Of a DNA stretch of 64,000 bases, positions 26,199 through 33,968 are shown one piece after another. The notes below the pieces were generated by a model that was not told where the DNA came from, ran no database searches, and saw nothing but the letters and a program-made list of their open reading frames with translations. The stretch lies in assembly GCA_965243385.1 (NCBI GenBank), contig CBDEUV010000002.1, positions 4,898,001 to 4,962,000 on the forward strand. The letters are read 5' to 3'. Origin of the DNA: JANSYA01 sp965243385. GTDB lineage: Bacteria > Spirochaetota > Leptospiria > Leptospirales > Leptonemataceae. The position numbers were made by a program, and so were the translations under genes. Position 1 is the first letter of the stretch; the number at the start of each line of letters is the position of its first letter.

Positions 26199-27614
26199 AT
26201 GAGTGACAGAACTACGCAGTACAATGACGTGGTCGTTAAGGGATTCATTATCTCCGCGATCGTGTGGGGCGCGGCGGCGATGCTCGTAGGCGTGATTATC
26301 GCCTTCCAGCTGGTTTACCCGTCCCTGAATTTCGACTTAGCTTACACCTCTTTCGGACGGTTGAGGCCGCTCCATACGAATGCGGCGATCTTCGGCTTCT
26401 CGCTATCGATCGTATTCGCGGCGGTTTACCATTCGTTGCAGCGACTGCTGCGCGTGCGAATCTTCTCGGATAAGCTCGCGATGGTGCATCTGGTATTATA
26501 CAACCTGACGATTGTCGGCGCCGCCGTCACTCTGCTTCTGGGTTACAGCCAGAGTAAAGAATACGCTGAGCTGGAATGGCCGCTCGATTTGCTGATCGCC
26601 GTCTGGTGGGTGATCTTCATGGTTAACTTCTTCGGAACGATCGCCGTTCGGAAAGAAAAGCAAATGTATGTGGCGATCTGGTTCTATATGGCTTCGGTCA
26701 TCACGATCCCGATCCTTTTCATCGTAAACAACCTGGCGATTCCCGTCGAACTCTGGAAATCTTATTCAGTTTTCGCGGGCGTCTTTGACGCAAACGTTCA
26801 ATGGTGGTACGGTCACAACGCGGTGGCCTTCGTTTTGACGACTCCCTTCCTGGGAATCATGTACTACTATTTTCCGAAACACATTAATCAACCGATCTAC
26901 TCGCACCGACTTTCCATCGTGCATTTCTGGTCGCTGATTTTCATCTACATCTGGGCGGGGCCGCACCACCTGCTGTACAGCCCGCTACCCGACTGGGCCC
27001 AATCATTGGGCACGGCTTTCAGTATCATGCTGATCCTGCCGTCCTGGGGCGGTATGCTGAACGGCTTTTTGACTCTGACCCAGGCCAAAGAAAAAATTCA
27101 GACCGACGCTACCGTGAAATTCTTTCTCGTGGCGATCACCTTCTACGGCATGTCGACCTTCGAAGGACCGATGATGTCGATCAAAACCATCAACAGTCTT
27201 TCGCATTTCAACGACTGGACTATCGGTCACGTCCATAGCGGCACGCTCGGCTGGGTGGGCTTCATGAGCTTCGCGATGCTCTACTATCTGGTGCCCAAAG
27301 CCTGGGGCGGTAAGCTGTATTCGGAGAAGCTGGCCAATACCCACTTCTGGCTGGGTACTCTGGGCATTCTGATCTACGTGATCTCCATGTGGATTTCGGG
27401 AATCACCGAAGGCGCTATGTGGCGCGCCATCGACGACGGCGGTTTCCTGGAATATCGCAACTGGATTTCCGTTACCGAAGTTCTGGGCCCCTTCCGCCTC
27501 ATGCGGGCGATCGGCGGAACCCTGTATCTGGTGGGTCTGTTTATCATGGTCTATAACTTCTATATGACCGCGAAGCACGGCTCGAAAGCGAACGCGGAAG
27601 CGGCGAACGCATAA
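26199..27614 (+). CDS. ccoN: Cbb3-type cytochrome c oxidase subunit I
   Basis: The protein has 471 residues, the usual CcoN length, with 12 membrane helices. Heme and copper ligands are visible: LHTNAAIFGF (low-spin heme), WWYGHNAVAFVLT (CuB histidine and Tyr region), WAGPHHLLY (CuB pair) and DWTIGHVHSG (high- and low-spin heme histidines). It is the catalytic subunit that reduces oxygen and pumps protons in the inner membrane. It is first in the ccoNOQP order, behind an FNR-like promoter element. Confidence 0.97.
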   Translation: MSDRTTQYNDVVVKGFIISAIVWGAAAMLVGVIIAFQLVYPSLNFDLAYTSFGRLRPLHTNAAIFGFSLSIVFAAVYHSLQRLLRVRIFSDKLAMVHLVLYNLTIVGAAVTLLLGYSQSKEYAELEWPLDLLIAVWWVIFMVNFFGTIAVRKEKQMYVAIWFYMASVITIPILFIVNNLAIPVELWKSYSVFAGVFDANVQWWYGHNAVAFVLTTPFLGIMYYYFPKHINQPIYSHRLSIVHFWSLIFIYIWAGPHHLLYSPLPDWAQSLGTAFSIMLILPSWGGMLNGFLTLTQAKEKIQTDATVKFFLVAITFYGMSTFEGPMMSIKTINSLSHFNDWTIGHVHSGTLGWVGFMSFAMLYYLVPKAWGGKLYSEKLANTHFWLGTLGILIYVISMWISGITEGAMWRAIDDGGFLEYRNWISVTEVLGPFRLMRAIGGTLYLVGLFIMVYNFYMTAKHGSKANAEAANA

Positions 27615-27631
27615 GAAGGAGCACAACGATA

Positions 27632-28300
27632 ATGAGCAAAATATTCGATTCAATTTCAACCGTCGAGTCGCGCGGGATTCTATTTCCCGTGCTGGTGACT
27701 TTCGCGGTGCTCGTGGGCGGCCTCGTCGAGGTCGTACCGCCCTTCTTTCTGAGTTCGACCGTAACGCCGATCGAAAGCGTGAAGCCCTATTCGGCGCTCG
27801 AACTGGCCGGACGGGACGTTTATATCCGCGAAGGTTGCAACAACTGCCACTCGCAGATGATTCGTCCGTTCAAATGGGAAACCGACCGTTTCGATCCCAA
27901 CCGGGCCTACGGCGACGCTCCCTATAGCAAAGGCGGCGAGTACATCTACGATTATCCGCATCTGTGGGGATCGAAACGCACGGGGCCGGACCTGGCTCAC
28001 GAGGCTTCGATCCAGCCCTCCGCGGACTGGCATCGCCGGCATTTCATTAACCCGCGCGAAACCAGCCCCGGTTCGATCATGCCGGCCTATCCCTGGCTCT
28101 TTGAACAGGATGTCGACGGCGGGAGCGTAGCGGGTCGCATGAGCAGTCTGCAAATTCTGGGCGTGCCCTATACGGAAGCCGAAATCAAGGCGGCGCCGGC
28201 TCAGGTCGCGGGAAAAACCGAAGGCGACGCGCTGATCGCTTATATGCTGAAGCTGGGTCGCGACACCATGGTCGTCAACCAGGAGGGAGGCGAGCAATGA
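27632..28300 (+). CDS. ccoO: Cbb3-type cytochrome c oxidase subunit II (monoheme)
   Basis: The protein has 222 residues. One N-terminal membrane anchor (about 16-42) is followed by a periplasmic cytochrome c domain with CNNCHS (69-74) and downstream methionines (RETSPGSIMPAYPW) for axial ligation. It receives electrons from CcoP and passes them to CcoN. It starts 17 nt after ccoN and its stop overlaps ccoQ by 4 bases (ATGA). Confidence 0.97.
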   Translation: MSKIFDSISTVESRGILFPVLVTFAVLVGGLVEVVPPFFLSSTVTPIESVKPYSALELAGRDVYIREGCNNCHSQMIRPFKWETDRFDPNRAYGDAPYSKGGEYIYDYPHLWGSKRTGPDLAHEASIQPSADWHRRHFINPRETSPGSIMPAYPWLFEQDVDGGSVAGRMSSLQILGVPYTEAEIKAAPAQVAGKTEGDALIAYMLKLGRDTMVVNQEGGEQ

Positions 28301-28449
28301 GTCACGAAGAGCTGCTGGTGTATTATAAGGTGCTGCGCGTCGGCCTGCTGGCCGCCGTATTGTACGGCATCGTCTACTATCTGTATTTTACGAAACGCGG
28401 CAAACGCGCGGAAGATCCCGGGCGTCGCATGCTGGAGGAACAGGACTGA
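28297..28449 (+). CDS. ccoQ: Cbb3-type oxidase subunit CcoQ
   Basis: The protein has 50 residues with one membrane helix (about 13-31) followed by a basic, then acidic tail (FTKRGKRAEDPGRRMLEEQD). The length, position and topology match CcoQ, which stabilises the oxidase complex. The start overlaps the ccoO stop (ATGA), and its last base is the first of the ccoP start codon. Confidence 0.88.
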   Translation: MSHEELLVYYKVLRVGLLAAVLYGIVYYLYFTKRGKRAEDPGRRMLEEQD

Positions 28450-29000
28450 TGAGTATAGATCACGATAAGGAATTCGACGGGATCAAGCAGGCGGACAATA
28501 AGATGCCGCCGTGGTACGTGGTCAGTTTTATCGCCACGATGGTGTTCGGTGTTCTCTACCTGATCTACTATCACGTGCTGACCGACTGGTCGCAGCTTTC
28601 GCAGTACGAGCGCGAAGTCGCGGCGCATGTTGAGCTCTATCCGGAAGTGAGTGTCGCTTCCGGAGACGGAGCGGGCGGCGGCAACCCCTTCGCGGGCGAC
28701 GCGGCGGCGATCGCGGCCGGCGCGGAAACCTACCAGGCGATATGCGCGGCCTGTCACAAGGCGGACGGCTCCGGTCTGATCGGTCCGAACCTGGTCGACA
28801 ACGAGTGGTTGCACGGCAATACCGAGCTCGCTCTGTATGATGTAATCTACGAAGGCAGAATGGACGCCTCGACCTGGAAACAAAACCCGCCCAAGGGTCC
28901 GATGCCGGCCCACAAGGCGAGTCTCGGTTCGAAGAAGGTCTGGGAAGTCATCGCCTACATGGACGACAAATATAAAAATATCGAATCGTCGGCCGAGTGA
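28449..29000 (+). CDS. ccoP: Cbb3-type oxidase subunit CcoP, single-heme form
   Basis: The protein has 183 residues. One transmembrane helix (about 22-44) is followed by a Gly/Ala linker and one class I cytochrome c domain with CAACHK (99-104), LIGPNL and a GPMPAHK methionine ligand. Canonical CcoP is about 290-310 residues with two CxxCH heme sites; only one is here, and nothing resembling a second heme domain follows in any frame before ccoG. It therefore looks like a genuinely short, monoheme CcoP. It is translationally coupled to ccoQ. Confidence 0.93.
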   Translation: MSIDHDKEFDGIKQADNKMPPWYVVSFIATMVFGVLYLIYYHVLTDWSQLSQYEREVAAHVELYPEVSVASGDGAGGGNPFAGDAAAIAAGAETYQAICAACHKADGSGLIGPNLVDNEWLHGNTELALYDVIYEGRMDASTWKQNPPKGPMPAHKASLGSKKVWEVIAYMDDKYKNIESSAE

Positions 29001-29015
29001 TTCATGCGACCCCTG

Positions 29016-29050
29016 CAGTCGCTTGCGACCACTGCAATCGCAGGCGACTG
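29016..29050 (+). terminator. Intercistronic hairpin between ccoP and ccoG
   Basis: Arms 29016-29028 and 29038-29050 pair over 13 bp (one G-U) with a 9-nt loop. No U-tract follows. It could attenuate expression of ccoGH or protect the 3' end of the ccoNOQP message; the two roles cannot be told apart here. Confidence 0.45.
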
Positions 29051-29081
29051 AAGGGATTCAATCTCATCCTGGAGTATTTTA

Positions 29082-30431
29082 ATGATTGTCGCGCGTTATA
29101 TCAGCGGAAAATACGCTATTTTACGGCGTATCGTCCGTGTGGCCCTGCTGGTTGCTTATCTCGTAGTGCCCTGGATCAACTGGGGCGATCGTCCGATGGT
29201 GCTGCTCGACATTGCGAGCCGGAAGTTTTATTTTCCGGGCGCGGTTTTCTGGCCGCAGGAATTCTATTTCCTGTGGTTCGTGGTGGCGACCCTGGGACTG
29301 GCGCTGTTCCTGTTCACGTCGCTCTTCGGTCGCATGTGGTGCGGCTGGGCCTGTCCGCAAACCGTATATACTGAAATGTTCGACGCCATCGGCCGCGTCG
29401 TCAGCAGCCGTTTCGGCAAAGCCTCGCAGAAGCTGTGGGAAAAAATTCTGGTGCACTCCGTGTGGGTGCTGGCCTCCGCGATTCTGACATTTCATTTCAT
29501 CGGATATTTCGTCGGCGTGCGCGCCATGTCGACGGAGATCATGAACACCGGTCTGGCGATCTTTAGCGATTCCGTCTGGCCGTACTTCTGGCTGGCTTCG
29601 ACGGGTTTGTTTTATTTCGACCTGGGGATCTTTCGCCACAATTTCTGCGTGTATCTCTGTCCCTACGCGCGCTTCCAGTCCGTAATGCTCGATCGCGATT
29701 CGTTTGTGATCGCCTATGACAGTCATCGCGGCGAACCCCGGCGCAAGTCGAAGAAGCTGACTCCCGAAGAGGAGAAATTCGCCGGCGATTGCACGGGTTG
29801 TACGAAGTGCGTGCAGGTCTGTCCGACGGGTATCGACATTCGCGAAGGCCTGCAGGTGGCCTGTATCAACTGCGCCCACTGTGTGGACGCCTGTACTGAA
29901 GAAATGAGCAGGTACGGCAAAGAAACTCTGGTGGGATTCAACTCGCTCAACTATTTCGAAGAGCGCAAAGAGCCGCGGCTGATTCGTCCGCGTACGGTCG
30001 CCTACGCGGCCCTGCTCTTCGCGGTGGTCTCCGTTTTTACGATGGCCCTTGTCGGTCGGACTCCGTTTCAGCTGTCCGTCGTGCGCGATCGAAATTTGCC
30101 GCCGCTTTTAGTGGAGCAGACCGCGCAGAATTATTACAGCGTCGATGTGATGAATATGCGCGAGGAGCCCGTAGAACTCTATCTTTCGGTACAGACCATC
30201 GATCCGCAGGAAAGCCGGGTCACGGAACTGACCGGGATCGTCGGCGAAAATCCGCTGCGGTTACAGCCGAACGAACACCGCCCGGTGCGGGTGATCGTTC
30301 AGGGCATACCCGCGCAGGCGAGCGGAGCGGAGCGCGAAAGCGTCCCGGTACGCTTTTCGCTGAGAGAAGAGGGCGCCGCGGAATCCGGGCATAGCGTCAA
30401 CAAGGACAGCATGTTCACGATCCCGAACTGA
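29082..30431 (+). CDS. ccoG: Cbb3 maturation iron-sulfur protein CcoG
   Basis: The protein has 449 residues with N-terminal membrane helices including GRMWCGWACPQTVY and a further FCVYLCPYARFQ. Two [4Fe-4S] ferredoxin motifs follow: CTGCTKCVQVCP and CINCAHCVDAC. A C-terminal Ig-like periplasmic domain (FixG type) completes it. CcoG is a copper(II) reductase helping CuB assembly. It follows ccoP by 81 nt across a hairpin. Confidence 0.95.
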   Translation: MIVARYISGKYAILRRIVRVALLVAYLVVPWINWGDRPMVLLDIASRKFYFPGAVFWPQEFYFLWFVVATLGLALFLFTSLFGRMWCGWACPQTVYTEMFDAIGRVVSSRFGKASQKLWEKILVHSVWVLASAILTFHFIGYFVGVRAMSTEIMNTGLAIFSDSVWPYFWLASTGLFYFDLGIFRHNFCVYLCPYARFQSVMLDRDSFVIAYDSHRGEPRRKSKKLTPEEEKFAGDCTGCTKCVQVCPTGIDIREGLQVACINCAHCVDACTEEMSRYGKETLVGFNSLNYFEERKEPRLIRPRTVAYAALLFAVVSVFTMALVGRTPFQLSVVRDRNLPPLLVEQTAQNYYSVDVMNMREEPVELYLSVQTIDPQESRVTELTGIVGENPLRLQPNEHRPVRVIVQGIPAQASGAERESVPVRFSLREEGAAESGHSVNKDSMFTIPN

Positions 30432-30549
30432 GGCGAAAATACGAACGGGGCGCGCGGGCGACGGACTTTCCCGAATCTCGCGGCCCCGATCATTGAATTA
30501 TTGGTAATGCGGCCGGCACTGGCGCCGAATTAAATCTGGAAGATGACTC

Positions 30550-31065
30550 ATGAGCGAAGGCAACTGGAAAATATTCAAACTCTTCTCAGGAGCGGCGGCC
30601 CTGTTTTGCTGTCTCCTGATCGCGCTGGGCTTTAAGATCTATTACGCCCTGGACACCCATCAGCCGGTTCTCACCGGCGATTACTACGAGATCGGTCGCA
30701 ACTTCGACGAGTACCGTCGCAAGAATCGCAATACCGAAAATCGGCGACTGGATTCGCCGGTGCTTTTGGACGCCCGGCAGGCGGCCCGCGTGCAACTCCA
30801 GCGCGGAGTCAATCTGGTGCCGGTCGAGTATCGACGGACCGGAGCGGCCGCGGCTCCAGTGGTCGGAGCCCGGGTTTCGTTTAAGCTTTCGCGTCGGGCG
30901 ACCGTCAATGACGACGTGCAGGCGGGATGCCTGACGGACCAGCAGGGACGCTGCGAATTGCGACTGGAGATTCCCGGCAGCGGCTATTGGGAAGGCAGTC
31001 TGGAAGCCCTGGAAGCCGACGGGGACGCGCGATTTGTCCAGCGTCGGGTTTTTGAAATCCCGTAA
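30550..31065 (+). CDS. ccoH: FixH/CcoH-like assembly protein
   Basis: The protein has 171 residues with one N-terminal membrane helix (about 13-33), then the FixH hallmark YYEIGRNFDEYRRKNRN and a periplasmic beta-sandwich with GCLTDQQGRCELRLEIPGSGYWEGSLEA. It assists cbb3 oxidase assembly. It lies 118 nt after ccoG, last in the locus. A small GC hairpin follows its stop. Confidence 0.86.
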   Translation: MSEGNWKIFKLFSGAAALFCCLLIALGFKIYYALDTHQPVLTGDYYEIGRNFDEYRRKNRNTENRRLDSPVLLDARQAARVQLQRGVNLVPVEYRRTGAAAAPVVGARVSFKLSRRATVNDDVQAGCLTDQQGRCELRLEIPGSGYWEGSLEALEADGDARFVQRRVFEIP

Positions 31066-31071
31066 CGAGTT

Positions 31072-31090
31072 CGAGCGGTACGCCCGCTCG
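31072..31090 (+). terminator. Short hairpin after ccoH
   Basis: CGAGCGG (31072-31078) and CCGCTCG (31084-31090) form a perfect 7-bp stem with a 5-nt loop, 7 nt after the ccoH stop. There is no U-run. It is a plausible weak end to the cco operon; the following 160 bases to the kinase gene show no other feature. Confidence 0.35.
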
Positions 31091-31254
31091 CGAAATATCT
31101 CTTGATAAGCGGGAGCCGGTTCCGCGAATATCCGGATCGCGCCTGCCGGGGCGTCTCTGCAAATACATGCAGGGCGAGCTGGCGGGCGCGAATTTTACGA
31201 ATAACTCAGGCGATCGGAGAGTCCGAGCAGACTCTCGTTCGCGCGTACTGAATC

Positions 31255-32985
31255 ATGTCCCTGTCCGTTCGAATATTAGGCATTCTCGCGCTTGGCGCGA
31301 TCCTGGTGAATTTCTCTCTGCATCTGCTGGTGCTGAGCGGGGACGCCGGTACCTGGCTGGATTTGCTCTTCAGTGACGAGCAGGAGCCCTGGTCGCTTGA
31401 GGGGATGTTGTTCGCGCGCAATCGCAGCGTTTTCGCGCTCGGCGTGATTCAGCTCGCGGTGGACGTGGCGACCGGGGCCCTGACACTCGGTTTGCTCTTT
31501 CGCTTCTGGCTCGACCGCAAGCAGTTAACCCGCAACCTGGCCGGCAGCGAGTCCCGGAACCATTCCATATTCGACGCCGCCGCCGACGCGATTATTATCA
31601 TCGACAGCCGCGGCAAAATCGAAGCGGTCAATAACGCCGCGGAGAAACTATTCGGCTACAAAGCTTCCGAAATGCTCAGTCGTAACGTGAGCATGTTGAT
31701 GCCCGAACCCTATCGCGGAGAGCACGACGGCTATCTGGCCGAATACATGCGCACCGGCCAGAAAAAGATTATCGGCGTCGGCCGGGAAGCCGTGGGTATG
31801 CGTAAAGACGGCAGCGAATTTCCGGCCTATCTTTCCGTGTCGGAAGTCGTGGACGAAGGCCGTCGCTATTTCACGGGCATTCTGCACGACATCACCGATC
31901 TGAAAGAGGCCGAACAGAAACTCGCGGTGGAACGCAATTTTATTTCGGCGGTGCTCGAAACCGCCGGGGCGGCGGTGGTCGTCCTGGATCGCAACGGCCG
32001 CATCGTAAATTTTAATCGCGAAAGCCAGGAGATCAGCGGCTACAGCTTCGACGAGGTTTACGGACGGGTGGTCTGGGATTTTCTGATTCCGGAAAAAGAC
32101 ATCGAGGGGACGCGCAAACACTTCAATTCGCTGATGATGGGCCGCTTCCCGAATCATCACGAAAACGCCTGGCTAACCAAAACCGGTCGGGAGCGTCTGA
32201 TCCAGTGGTCGAACACCGCGCTGGAAGGCGAAGTCGTGGACGGCCGCGTTGAATTCGTGGTGGGCATCGGCATCGACATCACGGAGAAACGCCGGTCCGA
32301 GCAGGACCTCAGCGTGCTTTCGCGTAAGATCATCGAGATCCAGGAAGACGAACGCAACCGCATCGCCAGCGAAATCCACGACGTGCTGGGCCAGAGCCTG
32401 ATCGCGCTGAAATTCATGGTCGACGACGTGGTCTATCGGCTGGGATCCGGGGAAAGCGCCGCCCGCGAAAAGCTGGGCGAAATCAATGAATACATCAATC
32501 AGGCCGTCGAACAGGCGCGTAATATCTCGCACAATTTGAGCCCCATCGCTCTCAAAAAAATCGGCCTTTCGCACGCCATCCGCGAATTGGTGAACTCGTT
32601 TCAGGCCGGCACGAATTACAAAGTAAAGCTGGACCTCGAAGCGATGGACGCTTTCTTCCGTTCGCGCTGGGAGATCAATATCTACCGCATCATCCAGGAG
32701 TCTTTGACGAATATTTTCAAGCATGCCGGCGCCACCGAAATCGAAATCCAGGCCCGCCAGATCGGAAATTCGCTGCTGCTCAAAGTCAAAGACAACGGCG
32801 TGGGCTACGACCGCGACGAAAGCTCGCTCATCGCGGTCGACGGCGAAGACGTCGAAGCAAAGCAGGACGACGCCGGCATCGGTCAGTTGATCATGCAGGA
32901 GCGGGCGGCGTTGCTCGGGGGGAATCTCAAGATTCTCTCCAAGAAAAACCAGGGTACGGAGATCATTCTTGAAATCCCGAATTAA
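31255..32985 (+). CDS. PAS-domain sensor histidine kinase, FixL-like
   Basis: The protein has 576 residues: two N-terminal membrane helices (about 7-28 and 60-86), PAS1 (about 100-215), PAS2 (about 226-345), a HisKA_3 dimerisation domain with H375 in ASEIHDVLGQS, and a HATPase (QESLTNIFKHAGA; DNGVGYD; GIGQLIMQER). PAS1 has EHDGYL (His157) and IIGVGRE (Arg177), aligning with the heme-ligand histidine 200 and arginine 220 of Bradyrhizobium FixL, although FixL Arg206 is Glu here. It may therefore sense oxygen through heme, but the same motif also occurs in non-heme PAS domains. It lies directly after the cbb3 locus and overlaps the response regulator. Confidence 0.88.
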   Translation: MSLSVRILGILALGAILVNFSLHLLVLSGDAGTWLDLLFSDEQEPWSLEGMLFARNRSVFALGVIQLAVDVATGALTLGLLFRFWLDRKQLTRNLAGSESRNHSIFDAAADAIIIIDSRGKIEAVNNAAEKLFGYKASEMLSRNVSMLMPEPYRGEHDGYLAEYMRTGQKKIIGVGREAVGMRKDGSEFPAYLSVSEVVDEGRRYFTGILHDITDLKEAEQKLAVERNFISAVLETAGAAVVVLDRNGRIVNFNRESQEISGYSFDEVYGRVVWDFLIPEKDIEGTRKHFNSLMMGRFPNHHENAWLTKTGRERLIQWSNTALEGEVVDGRVEFVVGIGIDITEKRRSEQDLSVLSRKIIEIQEDERNRIASEIHDVLGQSLIALKFMVDDVVYRLGSGESAAREKLGEINEYINQAVEQARNISHNLSPIALKKIGLSHAIRELVNSFQAGTNYKVKLDLEAMDAFFRSRWEINIYRIIQESLTNIFKHAGATEIEIQARQIGNSLLLKVKDNGVGYDRDESSLIAVDGEDVEAKQDDAGIGQLIMQERAALLGGNLKILSKKNQGTEIILEIPN

Positions 32986-33379
32986 AGCCCCGCCCTATAA
33001 AGTCGTGCTCGCCGACGACCATATGGTCCTCCGGCTCGGCTTGCGAAATCTACTGGGCCGCGAAGACTCGATTCTCGTCGTCGGCGAAGCGGCGAACGGC
33101 GAAGAGCTGTTGGAGTTATTGAAACTCAAGCCCTGCGACCTGGTGATTCTGGATCTGTCGATGCCTGGAATGAACGGCATCCAGGTGCTGGAAAAGCTGC
33201 GCGTTACCTATCCCGAGCTGCGAGTGCTGATCTTTACGATGCACAAAGAGCACGAGTTTTTTCGCCACGCGGTACGCAAGGGCGTCGACGGCTACGTGCT
33301 CAAAGACGACAATCTGGAGCTGATCCCCAGGCCATTCACGAAATTCGCGCCGGTCGCAAATACTACTCTTCGGAATTGA
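32969..33379 (+). CDS. Response regulator receiver domain (N-terminal part of frameshifted FixJ/NarL-type regulator)
   Basis: This part holds a complete receiver domain: acidic pair ADDH (15-18), phospho-acceptor aspartate 62 in LVILDLSMPGMNG, the Thr of LIFTMHKEHE and the lysine of YVLKDD. It starts at a TTG inside the kinase gene (17-nt overlap), implying translational coupling. After IP (codons ending 33328) the frame is lost: reading from a C4 run at 33325-33328 in the -1 frame gives QAIHEIRAGRKYYSSEL, which is the normal continuation. The tail of this reading frame after that point is therefore spurious. Confidence 0.8.
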   Translation: MKSRIKAPPYKVVLADDHMVLRLGLRNLLGREDSILVVGEAANGEELLELLKLKPCDLVILDLSMPGMNGIQVLEKLRVTYPELRVLIFTMHKEHEFFRHAVRKGVDGYVLKDDNLELIPRPFTKFAPVANTTLRN

Positions 33380-33633
33380 CGGCTTTCGCCCTGGCGGTCG
33401 AAGAGGAGGCGGCGCTTCCGGAAAAGGAAATCGCTCTGGAAGTGCTGACCCGTCGCGAACGCGAGATTCTGGTGATGATCGCCGGTGGGGCGACCAGCAA
33501 AGAGATCGCCGAAGACCTGGCGATCAGCCACCGAACGGTGCAGACCCACCGCTCCAATCTGCTCGAAAAACTGGGCCTCAAGAATACGGCCGCCCTGGTG
33601 AAATTCGCCGTGTCAATGGGTCTCGTGGACTGA
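33376..33633 (+). CDS. LuxR-type HTH output domain (C-terminal part of frameshifted FixJ/NarL-type regulator)
   Basis: This part carries the DNA-binding domain of the response regulator, with VLTRREREILVMIAGG, SKEIAEDLAISHRTVQTHRSN and LLEKLGLKNTAALVKFAV, a textbook GerE/LuxR helix-turn-helix. The frame is open from about 33325, upstream of the nominal TTG at 33376. It joins the receiver if one base is restored in the C-run. An independent start is unlikely. If the lesion is real, receiver and output domains are uncoupled. Confidence 0.78.
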   Translation: MTAFALAVEEEAALPEKEIALEVLTRREREILVMIAGGATSKEIAEDLAISHRTVQTHRSNLLEKLGLKNTAALVKFAVSMGLVD

Positions 33634-33968
33634 AGCCCCGGACTCGATTCGGGACTGAATTCGCCGGAGATCGCGCTCGCGCCGCTCGTGTCGATCCACA
33701 GCCGGCTACCCCTTCTGGCGGTCGCTCCTTCGTCAGTCTTTATTGGTTGTCGCGAGTTTAGTCGTCTGCCTGCGACAAAAATTTCTCGAACTACGTAGTT
33801 TGGCGTAGTCGTTCTGCACACTAGTCCGATTGGCCGCTGGCCCGTTTTGTGGTGTAATGCCATCATCAGCGCGGCGTCCTGAGCGCCGTCATACAGACAA
33901 AAATCAACCAAACAGACAACTCAGATCATATACGCTCACGAATCACAATCCAACACCGAGGCAAAACG
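33634..33968 (+). promoter_or_regulatory. Regulatory gap upstream of the FNR-like gene
   Basis: This 335-base stretch has no credible gene. It holds a perfect 12-bp palindrome AACTACGTAGTT (33789-33800). It also holds an inverted repeat TTGTCGC (33747-33753) / GCGACAA (33772-33778) with 18 nt between. Both are plausible binding sites for the neighbouring LuxR-type regulator or for autoregulation. The region just before the gene is A-rich and ends in a GAGG ribosome site at 33958-33961. Confidence 0.35.

Noticed and set aside
29001..29081. Possible missing second heme domain of CcoP
   Set aside because: The short region after the stop holds a hairpin and no CxxCH in any frame, so a frameshifted second heme is not supported.
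30432..31254. Additional FNR boxes before ccoH and the kinase gene
   Set aside because: Only isolated half-sites (such as TTGAT near 31102) without a correctly spaced partner were found.
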